Of a DNA stretch of 42,469 nt, positions 41,612 through 42,469 are shown in pieces. The translations under genes and the position numbers were made by a program. The notes beneath the pieces were generated by a model. It was given only the letters and a program-made list of their open reading frames with translations. It made no database searches and was not told where the DNA came from. The first letter of the stretch is position 1; each line of letters opens with the position of its first letter. The DNA lies in assembly GCA_905216055.1 (NCBI GenBank), contig CAJMSH010000011.1:1-42469 (forward strand). The letters run 5' to 3'. The stretch comes from an uncultured bacterium. Lineage in GTDB: Bacteria; Cyanobacteriota; Vampirovibrionia; Gastranaerophilales; Gastranaerophilaceae.

Positions 41612-41637
41612 ATCTGATAAAATCAGATTTATGTTTT
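41610..41637 (+). terminator. Short intrinsic terminator after the PC4-like gene
   Basis: A 9-base stem AAATCTGAT / ATCAGATTT with an AAA loop overlaps the stop codon and is followed by ATGTTTTT. The stem is AT-rich and the T-tract short, so partial termination is likely. Confidence 0.6.
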
Positions 41638-41655
41638 TATATTCAAGGAGAAGTT

Positions 41656-42469
41656 TTGAGTAAATACGCATCAGCACTTGTTAATATAAAAGGATTGGGG
41701 GTTAAGACATTCAGTTATTTAATCCCTGATGATATGAAGGATAAAATTCAAATCGGACAAGCTTTGCTTGTCCCTTTTGGCAGACAGGGGCTGATTAATG
41801 CTTTTTGTGTCGGGTTTTCCGATTATTTGCCGGGGGATTTTAAGGTTAAAAAGATTAATAAAATTCTTGATGAAACTCCGCTTTTTTCTATTGATTATTT
41901 AAAATTGCTTGAATGGGTTGCAAATTATTATTGCTGCGATTTGGTTACTGTTTTGAATGCTGCAATTCCGATGAAGTTAATTGAAAAGGCGTCAAAAACA
42001 GAGCAGTTGGTTGAATTTGTAAAATATGACGGTGCAACAAAAAGACAGGTTCAAGTTTTACAACTGCTTGAAAAATCAGGCAAAATGCCTCTTATTTTGT
42101 TTGAAAAATATGCCAAAACAACAAGAGCTACAATAAAAAAACTTGAGCAATCGGGTTGCGTAAAACTTATACAAGAGGAGTTATACAGAAATCCGCTTGA
42201 TATTTTGAGGATTACTGAAAGAGAGCCGTTATTTGAACTTTCAGGCGATCAAGAAAAAGTTTATGAAGGGATTAGAAGGGTTATAGAAAGACAGAGGTCA
42301 GGAGGTCAGGAAGGCAAGCTGATTTCGGATGAAGAAGAACAGAGGTCAGGAGGTCAGGAAGGCAAGCTGATTTCAGATGAAGAATGGCAGAAGTCAGGAG
42401 GTCAGGAAGGCAAGCTGATTTCGGATGAAGAAGAACAGAGGTCAGGAGGTCAGGAAGGCAAGCTGATTT
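41656..42469 (+). CDS. priA: Primosomal protein N' (PriA), 3' part outside window, with in-frame tandem repeats
   Basis: Hand translation from a TTG at 41656 (AAGGAG five bases upstream) gives the PriA N-terminal 3'DNA-binding domain (YASALVNIKGLGVKTFSYLI, then GQALLVPFGRQG) and a winged-helix-like segment to about residue 180. The beginning of the helicase domain follows (ELSGDQEKVYEGI, about 196-208). PriA restarts stalled replication forks. Before the expected Walker A (GxTGSGKTE) the frame enters copies of a 48-bp unit encoding QRSGGQEGKLISDEEE, continuing past the window end. PriA's normal sequence does not contain such repeats at this position. The 271 codons seen remain in frame. Confidence 0.85.
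   Translation, partial: MSKYASALVNIKGLGVKTFSYLIPDDMKDKIQIGQALLVPFGRQGLINAFCVGFSDYLPGDFKVKKINKILDETPLFSIDYLKLLEWVANYYCCDLVTVLNAAIPMKLIEKASKTEQLVEFVKYDGATKRQVQVLQLLEKSGKMPLILFEKYAKTTRATIKKLEQSGCVKLIQEELYRNPLDILRITEREPLFELSGDQEKVYEGIRRVIERQRSGGQEGKLISDEEEQRSGGQEGKLISDEEWQKSGGQEGKLISDEEEQRSGGQEGKLI
42292..42469. repeat. 48-bp in-frame tandem repeat in priA, at least 3.7 copies
   Basis: Units start at 42292, 42340, 42388 and 42436 (last one cut at 34 bases by the window end). Each encodes a 16-residue Gly/Gln/Glu-rich hydrophilic unit. Copies differ only in a few bases; the second and third vary around GAAGAA/TGGCAG and AGG/AAG. The unit is multiple of three, keeping the reading frame. Base composition is GC-richer than the surrounding sequence. 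Confidence 0.9.

Noticed and set aside
42292..42469. Possible CRISPR array in priA
   Set aside because: The repeats are head-to-tail with no unique spacers and stay in the reading frame.
1..42469. tRNA, rRNA or prophage genes
   Set aside because: No cloverleaf-like, ribosomal or phage-structural sequences were seen on either strand.

Overview
The window looks like a chromosomal segment of a low-GC, Gram-negative bacterium. The best guess is a gut-type Gastranaerophilales/Vampirovibrionia ('Melainabacteria') genome. The reasons are a strongly AT-rich sequence together with lipid A genes (lpxD, lpxC, fabZ, lpxA), a Wza-like outer-membrane exporter, and several lineage-type orphan proteins that carry a short 'F-K/T-G' or 'MQI(T/S)K' element near the N-terminus. 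The taxonomic call is an inference; no rRNA or tRNA gene was seen.

Layout. (1) 1-7656, surface polysaccharide: a polyprenyl glycosylphosphotransferase cut by the window start, a PAP2 phosphatase, two radical SAM proteins, a diacylglycerol-kinase-family lipid kinase and an 837-aa SLBB exporter. (2) 7777-11031: two proteins related to 2-hydroxyacyl-CoA dehydratase activases (COG3581- and COG3580-like) flanking a PHP phosphoesterase. (3) 11113-14973: an orphan helical protein, an intact larE, and a damaged stretch holding an in-frame larB'-'cbiM chimera and a Tat-signal aldo/keto reductase with a one-base frameshift. (4) 15212-18580, sulfur handling: an ArsR repressor divergent from a four-domain CoA-disulfide-reductase/rhodanese/TusA/DsrE fusion, followed by a QueD-family protein without the usual catalytic Cys. 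(5) 19276-27300: one minus-strand operon, nirA-like - hemA - precorrin-2 dehydrogenase - hemC - cobA/hemD - hemB - hemL. It encodes every step from glutamyl-tRNA to siroheme together with one siroheme-dependent reductase. (6) 27444-33025: ROK glucokinase, DNA polymerase III delta and delta-prime, small orphan and HTH genes, a GNAT protein and an M29 aminopeptidase. (7) 33058-41283, cell envelope: a REP-like repeat, lpxA, a 555-aa orphan, then (minus strand) dapB - asd - small orphan - heptose adenylyltransferase - GIY-YIG - lpxD - lpxC - fabZ with a clear terminator. (8) A PC4-like ssDNA-binding protein and the 5' part of priA, which contains an in-frame 48-bp tandem repeat running off the window end.

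The parts most worth following up are the larB/cbiM fusion and frameshifted Tat reductase, the self-contained siroheme operon, the 48-bp repeats inside priA, an 18-bp palindromic motif recurring in three intergenic regions, and the overlapping operator/promoter architecture at the ArsR/sulfur-fusion divergence.
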